Shown here piece after piece: positions 1-8,558 of a stretch of 64,000 nt of DNA; position 1 is the first letter of the stretch; every line of letters begins with the position of its first letter. The notes beneath the pieces were generated by a model. That model made no database searches. It was not told the DNA's origin and was given only the letters and a program-made list of their open reading frames with translations. Source of the stretch: Akkermansiaceae bacterium (GTDB lineage Bacteria; Verrucomicrobiota; Verrucomicrobiia; Verrucomicrobiales; Akkermansiaceae); the NCBI GenBank assembly GCA_905181965.1, contig CAJIZY010000002.1, positions 1 through 64,000 of the forward strand. Direction: 5' to 3'. Position numbers and translations under genes: made by a program.

Positions 1-1201
1 CCTGCAACAAGGTAGCGTAAGTAGTGCAGTTGCCGGGAAATGAGTGTGATTATCGGTGACGCGATGAAGATGGGGATATTGCCCTGTCAGCATTGTTGCT
101 CGCGATGGTGAGCAGATCGAATAGACCACAATGCGTTATTAAAGTGGATCCCTCATTAGAAAGCCGATCCATGTTCGGTGTTTGTTTTACCGGGTTGGAC
201 AACCAAGGAAACCGAGCAACCCTTCCCCTGGATTCAATAGAATCCTGCATGAAACTCGTCGCGTCCCATCGCTGGTCGTCAGGAATCATCACGATGATAT
301 TTGGCCCCTCTGGGATAGGCCGCGGATTAGCTGTCGGGTCTATTGAAACAAACCCGTTATTCTGATCTTTGAAAACACCCGAGAAAGCAACGTTGTCGAT
401 CTGCACATTTCCTCCCCCTGCGTCTCCCGACCAAACGAAGCGAAACGAAGCCTTCTCACCCGGAGGAATTCGACTTACTGAACCGATTACCGGCTCTAAG
501 ACCAACGAAACATTTTCAACTCCTCGAGCAATCCAACTGTTGGTGTAAAGCAAGGTTAGATCAGCTACCTCAGAGTCGCTTGTCGCATTGATCAACTCAC
601 CAGGCTCTGCCAAATAACGGAGCTCTAATTTATCTGGAGAAGTCGCAGGATTAGCAAGTCCACGTGCATCGAAATGAATCGCGCCCAACTCAAAATGATA
701 ATCACTATGATTTGTAATCGAGAAATCTCCTTTTAATTGGTTCACATTACCGGAGTCCGCAAACTTCCAAGAACTCGTACCCTTATTGACTTCGCCATTA
801 GGCGGCGGATTCCCAAAAGGACCAATCCGAACTCCAGGAGATCCATCCGCCAGAGTGGCGCTAGTGATGGCCAGAGACGCTCCAAATGTCCCTCCATTCA
901 GAAAGTCTTTATTTGTCGCCTGGCCTAGCCCTCCCCATCCCTCTGCTGAGGCGTTTCCTCCGATACTCCCTGTTAAATAAAGATTCCCCAAACTCGACCC
1001 CATCGGAGTGGGATCATAAGTGGAGTTCGAATCAGGGGTATCGTCTTGAATTCCGGAATTATTATTTCCAGATCTACTATTTTCAAAGGTCTGCCACCCG
1101 ATGATGTGCTGCTGCGCGACCGAATTTTGGACACTCAAAAAACCAATAAACCCGAGGATGTGGTTTTTTAAGATCTTCCTCTTTTGACGAATGGAAAACA
1201 T
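1..1201 (-). CDS. Exported sulfatase with N-terminal beta-sandwich module; frameshifted and cut by the window edge
   Basis: The open frame from 1201 down to 50 encodes a signal peptide, about 260 residues resembling a beta-sandwich module of surface proteins (it ends with VWSGDAGGGNVQIDN), and then a sulfatase start: NIIVMIPDDQRWDATS supplies the first metal-binding Asp pair. After QTPNMDRLSNEGST the frame becomes nonsense. If one base is restored in each of two short A-runs (near 143 and 130 on the + strand), the reading becomes ...FNNAFVVYSICSPSRATM, then LTGQYPHLHRVTDNHTHFP, open to position 1. This contains the formylglycine motif CxPSR with Cys in the expected place. The gene is therefore a sulfatase whose catalytic domain lies mostly beyond the left edge. 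The two 1-base losses may be sequence errors or real damage. Substrate unknown; sulfate ester hydrolysis outside the cytoplasm is inferred from the family. Confidence 0.8.
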
Positions 1202-1410
1202 GGGATTGATAGCGTGTGATTTTTTAATATCTCCTGCCTAAGAAGATTAAGGGATGAAGATGAATCCCAAATGAATGAAAGCTATTCTCATGATAAAACT
1301 GGTCTCGAATAAGTCAAAAAGGACGCCTTCGTCGAATCCGTTTTTTTGAGCGACTTCCGAATTTTCTAATCAACAAAGCAGCTCATCCCGCCCTATTAAG
1401 GGCTCTTCGG

Positions 1411-2853
1411 TCACGCAATCAAGTCGTGGACCACGTTGCCGTGGACGTCGGTGAGGCGATAATCACGCCCAGAATAGCGATAGGTAAGCTTCTTGTGATC
1501 GAGGCCCATGAGGTGGAGAATCGTCGCGTTCATGTCGTGGACATGGACGCGGTCCTCGACGGCTGATAGTCCAAACTCATCGGTAGCACCGTAGCTAAAG
1601 CCTTTCTTAACTCCCCCGCCCGCCATCCAAGTCGTGTAGCCGTAATGGTCGTGGTCGCGGCCTTTTTTTCCTTCGGAAGTGGGCGCACGCCCGAATTCTC
1701 CACCCCAGACGACAAGCGTCTCATCGAGTAAACCGCGTCCTTCTAGATCTTTCAGCAAGGCCGCGATTCCCTGATCGCATGCTTTCGCAAGCTTCGCATG
1801 CCCACCAACGATATCACCGTGACCGGTGTCCCAAGCAATATCGTATCCATCGATAGAATGTGAGAGCTGAACGACGCGCACGCCCTCCTCGACTAGGCGT
1901 CGAGCGATGAGGCAGCCTTTGGCAAATTCGCTCTCCCCATAAAGTTTCCGGGTTTCCTCACTCTCCTTTGCAACGTCGAAGACTTCCGGCACTGAGAACT
2001 GCATCCGGAAAGCCATCTCCATAGCCTGAATCCCAGCCTCAAGGTTTTGATCCTGCTCGAGTCGCTCAAGGTGCAGCTTGTTAATCTTCGTCAAGAGATC
2101 AGCCTGCTTACGCTGCTCCTCTCGCGAGAGATTCGAGTTTTTCAAATCACGGATCACGGCATCCGGCTTCATATTCTGAATGTTGACGTATGAACCTGCG
2201 TAAGCCCCTGGCAAGAAGGCATTCCCCCAATTGGCGAGCTTCCCCCGCGGCTGGGCCCGCGGCGACATCGCCACAAATCCTGGAAGATTTTCGGTTTCCG
2301 CACCCAGTCCATAGGTCAGCCAAGATCCCATGCTCGGGCGGTTAGGCTGCAGGGCCCCAAGATTGGTCATCAGGATCCCCCCGGCATGCTCGGGAATATC
2401 AGTATGCATCGAATGGACGAAAGTGATGTCGTCGACACACTTCGCGACCTCCGGAAAAATGTCGCTGACCCACTTGCCACTCTCACCGTATTGTTTGAAT
2501 CCAAACGGAGAGGGCATGAGGCCCATTTTGGTATTACGCAGAGATTTTCGATCGACACTTTCGGGACGTTGCCCAGCATGTTTCGCAAGCAACGGCTTGT
2601 AGTCAAAGGTATCAACCTGCGACGGTCCACCTGGCATGAAAAGCTGGATGAGCCGCTTTGCCTTTGGCGCGAAATGAGGTTTCTTTGGCGCGAGTGGATT
2701 CGCGGAAATTTCAGCGCCAAAAGCAGTGTTTCCAAACATGCTCGCTAATCCGATACTTCCAATCCCCGCCCCCATTTTTGCGAGCGCATCCCGCCGGGTG
2801 ATTTGAGATTGCATCGCCCGGCGATACGCCAGTTCGTGTTCGAGGAATTTCAT
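1411..2853 (-). CDS. DUF1501 family exported protein
   Basis: 480 residues. The N-terminus has a Tat-like signal (ITRRDALAKMGAG followed by a hydrophobic stretch, about residues 19-45). The body matches DUF1501 (sulfatase-like alkaline phosphatase fold): LIQLFMPGGPSQVDTFDYKP near residue 68, VVQLSHSIDGYDIAWDTGH in the middle, VWGGEFGRAP followed by GRDHDHYGYTTWMAGGGVK, and a C-terminal HDMNATILHLMGLDH. The gene lies 4 bp downstream of the DUF1549/DUF1553 gene on the same strand, so the two are almost certainly co-transcribed. This pairing is the usual one in Planctomycetes and Verrucomicrobia. The biochemical role of the family is not established. No frame disruption is visible and the length is normal. 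Confidence 0.93.
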   Translation of the reverse strand: MKFLEHELAYRRAMQSQITRRDALAKMGAGIGSIGLASMFGNTAFGAEISANPLAPKKPHFAPKAKRLIQLFMPGGPSQVDTFDYKPLLAKHAGQRPESVDRKSLRNTKMGLMPSPFGFKQYGESGKWVSDIFPEVAKCVDDITFVHSMHTDIPEHAGGILMTNLGALQPNRPSMGSWLTYGLGAETENLPGFVAMSPRAQPRGKLANWGNAFLPGAYAGSYVNIQNMKPDAVIRDLKNSNLSREEQRKQADLLTKINKLHLERLEQDQNLEAGIQAMEMAFRMQFSVPEVFDVAKESEETRKLYGESEFAKGCLIARRLVEEGVRVVQLSHSIDGYDIAWDTGHGDIVGGHAKLAKACDQGIAALLKDLEGRGLLDETLVVWGGEFGRAPTSEGKKGRDHDHYGYTTWMAGGGVKKGFSYGATDEFGLSAVEDRVHVHDMNATILHLMGLDHKKLTYRYSGRDYRLTDVHGNVVHDLIA

Positions 2854-2857
2854 AATA

Positions 2858-5203
2858 CTACTGGATTTGGATGAGTTCGTGGGCGCTTAACAAAACTTGT
2901 GCATATTGATGCCAACTTTTGGGACTTGGCTTATCGCCGAGCCATTGCTTCCCAAGCTCAGTTTCGGCAGGATCTGGGTAGCGAGAATAAAGCTGCTGAT
3001 AAGCTTTTTTGATTCGGTCGGAAATTGGCTCCTTCAGTCCGTTCATATGATCGCCCAAGGTTCTCGCTCGCTCGTTCATAAAAGGACTATTCATCATAAA
3101 GAGATATTGCTGAGGCACGGTGCTGGTAGGGCGGGATGCGCTTGTCGAAACCGCCGCCGGAAAATCGAAAAGGCGCAGGAAGGCATCGGACTCAAACCGA
3201 TCGCCAGTACGACTGATGGTGGCGTAGAGAGTACGACGCTTACTTCGCAGAATCTCCCCATCGGGTTTTCCCCCAACTTTTTGATCAAGTTCGCCAGTAA
3301 CCGCGAGCAAGGAATCACGCCAAGCTTCAACTTCGAGCCGGCGCGGGTTCATTCGCCACAGGAAATTATTATCACCATCCACCGTGAATTTTTCTTTGTC
3401 AAAGCGGCTGCTCATTTGCCATGTCGATGAAAGCAGGATCTGGCGATGAAGCCGTTTCAGCGACCACCCATGTTCGACAAAATCGTGGGCGAGCCAGTCG
3501 AGTAGTTGGGGATGTGTTGGCTTCTCACCCAGAACCCCAAAGTTACTAGGAGTTCTCACAAGAGCTTTGCCAAAATGCCATTGCCAGACCCGGTTGACGA
3601 TGACCCGGGCGGTAAGGGGATTGTCTGGAGCGGTGACGGATTGGGCCAGTTCGCGGCGACCACTCCCCTCGGTATAGGGTGGTGGCGATTCTCCAGCGAG
3701 AATTTGAATGAATCGGCGAGGAACCAATTCCCCCTTCTTTCGCAAATCCCCCCTCAGGGCAACATGCATGTTGTTCTTACCAGCCTCTTGAAGAACATGA
3801 GCCGTCTCATATTTTTTTGGAGCGATTTTCTTCAAGCGATCCAACTCGGCACGCATCGTAGACACCTTCTTCTTCGCCTCTTCACCCATCGATTTCTCGA
3901 TGTCTTTCCGCTCGATCTTAAGCCGTTTACTTTCGTCATTAAGGAACTGATTGACGGCATTATTCTGGTTTTTGATTGCATCCTGACCTTGCTTGTAGGC
4001 GTCAACAATAGCTTGAGGAACGAGAGGGTGCTCGCCAATCCGGGTGTTTTTGAAAATGCCAGCGATCGCGTAGTAGTCCTGCGTCGTGATAGGATCGAAC
4101 TTATGATCATGACATCTAGCGCAAGCGGTAGTTAAACCAAGGAAAGCCCGGGAAAAGGTGTCAACTCGGTCCGAAAGAGTCTCTGCTTGAGCCTGTGCTT
4201 TAGCCTCGGGGTCACCCCCATCAGAGGTATAACTAGGGCCAACTACGAAGAACCCCGTCGCAACTGGGTCCGGATGACCATCAATGACATCCCCAGAAAT
4301 CTGACGGGAAACAAACTCGTTATACGGCATGTCAGAATTCAGGGCATTGACAACCCAGTCACGATATCGCCAGGCATCTGGCAGAGCCCTATTATCACCA
4401 AATCCACCCAAGCCATCGCTGTAACGCGCAACGTCGAGCCAATGTCTCGCCCAACGTTCGCCGTAATGATCCGAGGCTAAAAGTCGGTCGACAACTTTCT
4501 CGAAAGCATTGGCCGCTGCGTCCTCAAGGAACTCCTCGACTTCTTCCGGTGTCGGCGGCACCCCGGTCAAATCAAGATAGGCTCGGCGGATGAGTATCCG
4601 CTTTTCAGCAGCCGCATTCGGCTCGAGGTTCTTTGCTTCAAGTTTTGAAAGTGTGTAGTAATCAATCGGTGACCGTGGCCACGAGCGGTTTTCCACTGGC
4701 GGCAAATCGGATTTCACAACTGGTTTAAATGACCAATGCTCCCGTCGAAAACGATCCCAATCGTAGGCTTCTTTAGGTTGAGCTTGGGCGATTTCGGAAG
4801 TCGTGTCCGCCCCGGGCCAAGGCGCACCCATTTTCACCCAGTCGGTCAGGATTTTGATTTGTTCCTCCTTTAATTTTCCCTTCGGGGGCATCTCCATGTC
4901 TTCGTTGCGGTAATTCACCGCTTCGACGAGAAAGCTTTTCGAGGGATCTCCCGGTGTGAGAGCGGATCCTGAATCACCACCCTTAAGGAGCCCAGCCCGT
5001 GAATCGAGCAAAAGCCCTGCTTTCAATTTTCCTTTTTCCTCTGCCTTGGCAGAGTGGCACCGATAACACTTGTCGGCGAGAAGCGGCCGAACTTTATTCT
5101 CGAAGAATTCGAGTTGTTCGGCGTTCGGCGTTGCCGTGTCGACCGCAACTGCCAAAAAAACCCCAAAAAAGTTGGCGATTAAAACGATCGGACCCACTTT
5201 CAT
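2858..5203 (-). CDS. Exported cytochrome-type protein with DUF1549 and DUF1553 domains
   Basis: 781 residues with an N-terminal signal peptide (cleavage likely near residue 20). Order of domains: a planctomycete-type cytochrome c domain with the heme motif CYRCH near residue 40 and a distal EDMEMPPKGKL methionine segment; DUF1549 (about residues 180-385, with LIRRAYLDLTGVPPTPEE and the second motif CARCHDHKFDP); a Lys/Glu-rich helical linker; and DUF1553 (about residues 530-770, with RVIVNRVWQWHFGKAL and QYLFMMNSPFMNERA). It is shorter than many family members because no carbohydrate-binding insert is present. It is the upstream member of a two-gene operon with the DUF1501 gene. Heme attachment in the periplasm is inferred from CxxCH; the substrate is unknown. 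Confidence 0.93.
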   Translation of the reverse strand: MKVGPIVLIANFFGVFLAVAVDTATPNAEQLEFFENKVRPLLADKCYRCHSAKAEEKGKLKAGLLLDSRAGLLKGGDSGSALTPGDPSKSFLVEAVNYRNEDMEMPPKGKLKEEQIKILTDWVKMGAPWPGADTTSEIAQAQPKEAYDWDRFRREHWSFKPVVKSDLPPVENRSWPRSPIDYYTLSKLEAKNLEPNAAAEKRILIRRAYLDLTGVPPTPEEVEEFLEDAAANAFEKVVDRLLASDHYGERWARHWLDVARYSDGLGGFGDNRALPDAWRYRDWVVNALNSDMPYNEFVSRQISGDVIDGHPDPVATGFFVVGPSYTSDGGDPEAKAQAQAETLSDRVDTFSRAFLGLTTACARCHDHKFDPITTQDYYAIAGIFKNTRIGEHPLVPQAIVDAYKQGQDAIKNQNNAVNQFLNDESKRLKIERKDIEKSMGEEAKKKVSTMRAELDRLKKIAPKKYETAHVLQEAGKNNMHVALRGDLRKKGELVPRRFIQILAGESPPPYTEGSGRRELAQSVTAPDNPLTARVIVNRVWQWHFGKALVRTPSNFGVLGEKPTHPQLLDWLAHDFVEHGWSLKRLHRQILLSSTWQMSSRFDKEKFTVDGDNNFLWRMNPRRLEVEAWRDSLLAVTGELDQKVGGKPDGEILRSKRRTLYATISRTGDRFESDAFLRLFDFPAAVSTSASRPTSTVPQQYLFMMNSPFMNERARTLGDHMNGLKEPISDRIKKAYQQLYSRYPDPAETELGKQWLGDKPSPKSWHQYAQVLLSAHELIQIQ

Positions 5204-5474
5204 GCTAAAAATTTACGCTTAGATCAGTAAAAATCTTTCCTAAAGGAATATTTTTTAGAGCCAATTTCTCTATTTGGAGGGGGTAGAGCCCGAAATTCGA
5301 GGAGATAAGGAAATTCAAACAGCATCCACCCATCCTGCCCACTAAGGGGTAAGCATAAAGCAACTTATCCTAAACTACTTATTGTCAAATTATATTTGGA
5401 GTGTTTTTCTAACAGAAGGTCTCAAGGAAATTCGTTTTCAGACGGACTCATTAACAAAGAACTTTCCATTAGTA

Positions 5475-6140
5475 ATGAATAATAAAAAATCTGCTTTTTT
5501 TGCACTTAGCGCCCTCGGACTCATGACTAACGCCAACGCTGCTACAATTGGATTTGGCACTGATTTGCCAAGTCCAGCTCAGGATACACAATCAAATGGC
5601 GCGAACAACCAGATGCGCCAAAATATCAATACCACTGACACCGTGGTCCTCGGCGCGGGAACCTATCAAGCAGTGTCTTGGTCCTATCTTGCCGCTCCTG
5701 ATGCGACAAATGGAGCGACTCAGCCCGTTTTTCCATTTCTCACAATCGTCAATGGGATCGCAAATCACACTGTAGTGGCATATGGCCTCACAATCGACAC
5801 CGAACCTGGTGTTAACACTGACGTTCCCTTCGGTGGAGCCAACAATACCTTCACTATAGGAGAAGGCGGCGCAACGATCGCCGCTGGGATGCAAAACCCA
5901 AGTGGCGACGGCCACCAAAATAGCATCATGACCGATACCTCCTTTGGAATTACAGATCATGCGAACGGATTAAATTTCGATGACGCTGGCAGCCTCGGCG
6001 CGGAACTAGACAGCTTTGGTCACGGCAATCTTCCCCGAACCTACGGGTTCTCGATCGAAGTGGTGGCTGTGCCCGAGCCATCGACTTCCCTTCTCTCATT
6101 GATCGCGGTCGTCGGATTCTGCGGAATGCGCCGCCGCTAA
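5475..6140 (+). CDS. PEP-CTERM sorting-domain surface protein
   Basis: The start at 5475 is chosen because a normal signal peptide follows immediately (MNNKKSAFFALSALG...NANA); the frame is open further upstream but without a signal. The protein has about 221 residues. The mature part is a small beta-rich domain with repeated Asn/Gly/Thr and the motifs DTQSNGANNQMRQNIN, LGAGTYQAVSW and LPRTYGFSIEV. The C-terminus is a classical PEP-CTERM tail: VPEPS, a hydrophobic segment, then GMRRR. Such tails are recognised by exosortase systems; no exosortase gene lies in this window. The following gene encodes a close paralogue of this domain, so the two are products of a duplication. Function unknown; probably cell-surface or matrix. 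Confidence 0.88.
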   Translation: MNNKKSAFFALSALGLMTNANAATIGFGTDLPSPAQDTQSNGANNQMRQNINTTDTVVLGAGTYQAVSWSYLAAPDATNGATQPVFPFLTIVNGIANHTVVAYGLTIDTEPGVNTDVPFGGANNTFTIGEGGATIAAGMQNPSGDGHQNSIMTDTSFGITDHANGLNFDDAGSLGAELDSFGHGNLPRTYGFSIEVVAVPEPSTSLLSLIAVVGFCGMRRR

Positions 6141-6168
6141 GATTCCAATCTTTAATTTTCAAGCAGAG

Positions 6169-6203
6169 CGCAGGTTCGGTTAATCCCAATCCTGCGTTTT
6201 TTT
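6169..6203 (+). terminator. Candidate intrinsic terminator
   Basis: CGCAGG at 6169-6174 pairs with CCTGCG at 6191-6196 and is followed by seven T residues at 6197-6203. It lies 29 bp past the PEP-CTERM stop codon. The stem is only 6 bp with a 16-nt loop, so strength is uncertain. Confidence 0.6.
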
Positions 6204-6247
6204 CACCCGCTAAAACGGTATAAAAAGATTCAAATAGATTCATTAAT

Positions 6248-8317
6248 ATGAACATACAGACCAGCACCAGAAATTTACTGGCCGCCTCCATCAGTTTCGC
6301 TCTGATGGCAGGAGCAAGTGCCGCTACCATCGGCTTTGGGCCGGACCTATTGGGCGCTCAAGACACCCAATCCAATGGCACAAACAACCAGATGCGTCAG
6401 AACATCAACATCACCGATACGGTTTTCCTCGACGCAGGAACCTACCGGGCAACGACCTGGGACTATCAGGCTGCAGAAGATGCCTCAAATGGCGCTACCC
6501 AGCCAGTGTTCCCTTTCCTAACGATCGTCAACGGCGCCGCGGACCACACCGTTCTGGCGTTCGGAGCGACCATCGACACCGAACCGGGAATCCAGAATTT
6601 GGTTCCCTTCGGTGGAGCCGACGACACTTTCGTTGTTCCCGAAGGAGGTGCTACCATCGCAGCGGGCATTCAAAATACGAATGCCGATACGGTCCAAAAC
6701 AGCATCCTGACCGATACAAGCTTCGGCACAACCGACCACGCGAACGGATTAAATTTTGACGAAGCGGGCAGCGTTGGAGCCTCACTCACCTCGTTCGGAC
6801 ATGCAAACCTTCCTCGCACCTATGCCTTTTCGGTCGAAGTGGAACCGGTCGAACTCTCTAACCCAACACCCCCGGTCGTCACCGGTATAGAACCTAGCCT
6901 CAACTCAACCGAAGTCGCGATTAGCAGTGATCTGGTAGCGACATTCGACGAAATGATCGTGGCCGGTAACGGCAACATTACAATCAAGAACCTGACCGAC
7001 TCGACTCAGATCGCGATTCCGGTTAGCGACGCCCAAGTCACCATCAAGGGTGTTTTCTTGACCATCAAACCAACTGAATCTCTCGAAGGAGGCAAGGCAT
7101 ACGCCATCCAGATCGATGCGACCGCGATCGATGACACAACAGGAGATAACTTTACTGGAATCGAAGATGACGTGACGTGGGCTTTCAATACCGCTGCGCC
7201 CGACTTTGACGCCCCGGAAATAGAAACCCTCAATCCCGTTAATAGCGGAATAAATGTCCTCCTCGTAAGTGATCTCGAAGCGACTTTTGACGAACGAATC
7301 GCGATCGGCAGTGGTGACATCGTTTTAAAGAATCTCACCGACGGAACAGAGGTTGCAATCCCGGTGGGCGATGCCCAGGTTTCAATCTCAGGTAGCGTCA
7401 TGACAATCGACCCGACGGACGATCTCGAGCTTGGTAAAAACTATGCTGTCCAGATTGCTCCTACCGCAATCGATGACTTGGCAGGAAATAGCTTTGTGGG
7501 AATTAGCGATAACACAACTTGGAATTTTGCGACCCGGATTCCGGTGATTGGCGGTAGTATTATCGGTCCAGGTTCCGATATCACAGAAGCGATCCAATAT
7601 GACACCGCCAATCAAGAGCGCCTCAACATTGATCGAACAGCCTTTACCACCCTTAATGCGGGCACCTACAATGTGACCGACTGGCAGCTCAACGTCGTTA
7701 GGAGCAATGACGGCACCGGAGAAGTTACCCCAATGCTCCTGACCGGAACACCGCCATCCTATTCGATCTTGTGGCTCGGATCAGCATTCGATCCGGATCT
7801 CGATGGCATTCAAACCGTACTAGAGACAGGGAGCTTCACTCTCGAAGCTCCGACAGATATTTACGCTGGATTCTTCACAACCAACTTAGGTTCCGAAATC
7901 ATTGGGACAGACATCGATAATTCAGGCTCCGGATTCAGTTCAACTGATCACACCAACAATTTTATCGAGCCCACCGAGGTTGGCGAAACGATCGACAATT
8001 TCAGCCACTCCGGACTCGGTAGAACCTACGCTTTTGAGATTAACGTGGTAGAAGGCTCACAAAAGGGTCTTCAGATTACTAACATCAAATACCTCGATGA
8101 AGAAACCCCAAGAGTAGAATTCACCTTTAATTCCACTCCTGGACGTATCTATTTGATTGAGGCCTCTACCTCCCTGAAGCCCAATGGAGAACCCGGAGGA
8201 TGGATCGAGCTCGACGACGGTTTTGAAGCCGAAGGAGACGAGAGCACATACGTCGACTTACTTTCATTCGTCACCGGGCCGCGCGTCTTCTACCGCGTTA
8301 AATTGATGCCGCGTTAA
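6248..8317 (+). CDS. Surface protein: duplicated beta domain flanking two SbsA-type Ig-like domains
   Basis: 689 residues with a signal peptide ending near residue 25. Residues about 26-200 are a close paralogue of the preceding PEP-CTERM protein (shared TIGFG, DTQSNG.NNQMRQNIN, AGTY, VFPFLTIVNG, DHANGLNFD). Residues about 210-320 and 325-430 are two tandem bacterial Ig-like domains of the SbsA/Big_5 kind (PSLNSTEVAISSDLVATFDE; WAFNT and WNFAT at their ends). Residues about 440-610 look like a diverged third copy of the N-terminal domain (ITEAIQYDTANQERLNI, LNAGTYNVTDW, LPRTYAF-like LGRTYAFEINV). The last 80 residues (VEFTFNSTPGRIYLIEAS ... FYRVKL) are the C-terminal module common in verrucomicrobial exported proteins. 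There is no PEP-CTERM tail, unlike its neighbour. Function unknown, probably surface adhesion or glycan binding. Confidence 0.85.
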   Translation: MNIQTSTRNLLAASISFALMAGASAATIGFGPDLLGAQDTQSNGTNNQMRQNINITDTVFLDAGTYRATTWDYQAAEDASNGATQPVFPFLTIVNGAADHTVLAFGATIDTEPGIQNLVPFGGADDTFVVPEGGATIAAGIQNTNADTVQNSILTDTSFGTTDHANGLNFDEAGSVGASLTSFGHANLPRTYAFSVEVEPVELSNPTPPVVTGIEPSLNSTEVAISSDLVATFDEMIVAGNGNITIKNLTDSTQIAIPVSDAQVTIKGVFLTIKPTESLEGGKAYAIQIDATAIDDTTGDNFTGIEDDVTWAFNTAAPDFDAPEIETLNPVNSGINVLLVSDLEATFDERIAIGSGDIVLKNLTDGTEVAIPVGDAQVSISGSVMTIDPTDDLELGKNYAVQIAPTAIDDLAGNSFVGISDNTTWNFATRIPVIGGSIIGPGSDITEAIQYDTANQERLNIDRTAFTTLNAGTYNVTDWQLNVVRSNDGTGEVTPMLLTGTPPSYSILWLGSAFDPDLDGIQTVLETGSFTLEAPTDIYAGFFTTNLGSEIIGTDIDNSGSGFSSTDHTNNFIEPTEVGETIDNFSHSGLGRTYAFEINVVEGSQKGLQITNIKYLDEETPRVEFTFNSTPGRIYLIEASTSLKPNGEPGGWIELDDGFEAEGDESTYVDLLSFVTGPRVFYRVKLMPR

Positions 8318-8558
8318 TCTGGCCAACTGAGCTTAGACCGTAGCGAGAAGTCACCAGAACTATTCGAGTCAGTGAGAAACAATCGCCTGGAAATCAGAGC
8401 CTTGCACTATCAAATAGTCGCCAAGAACTTCCAACCTGCGATGTCGCCTTGAGGAAACTTCGTGACGGGAATCCCACTAATAAAAATCAAAGAAGCGGGT
8501 TCAATTAAGCGCGAATCATACTTGGAATTTTTCTCATTCGTGTGTGAATAAATAGAGA

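Noticed and set aside
1390-1403. GCCCT..AGGGC palindrome near the DUF1501 stop as a terminator
   Set aside because: Only a 5-bp stem and no T-run on the minus strand; too weak to call.
2897-3430. 177-codon + strand open frame opposite the DUF1549/DUF1553 gene
   Set aside because: No recognisable domain and it covers conserved DUF1553 sequence on the other strand.
3506-4135. 209-codon + strand open frame opposite the same cytochrome gene
   Set aside because: Antisense to conserved DUF1549 sequence with the CxxCH motif; the composition looks like a complement of coding sequence.
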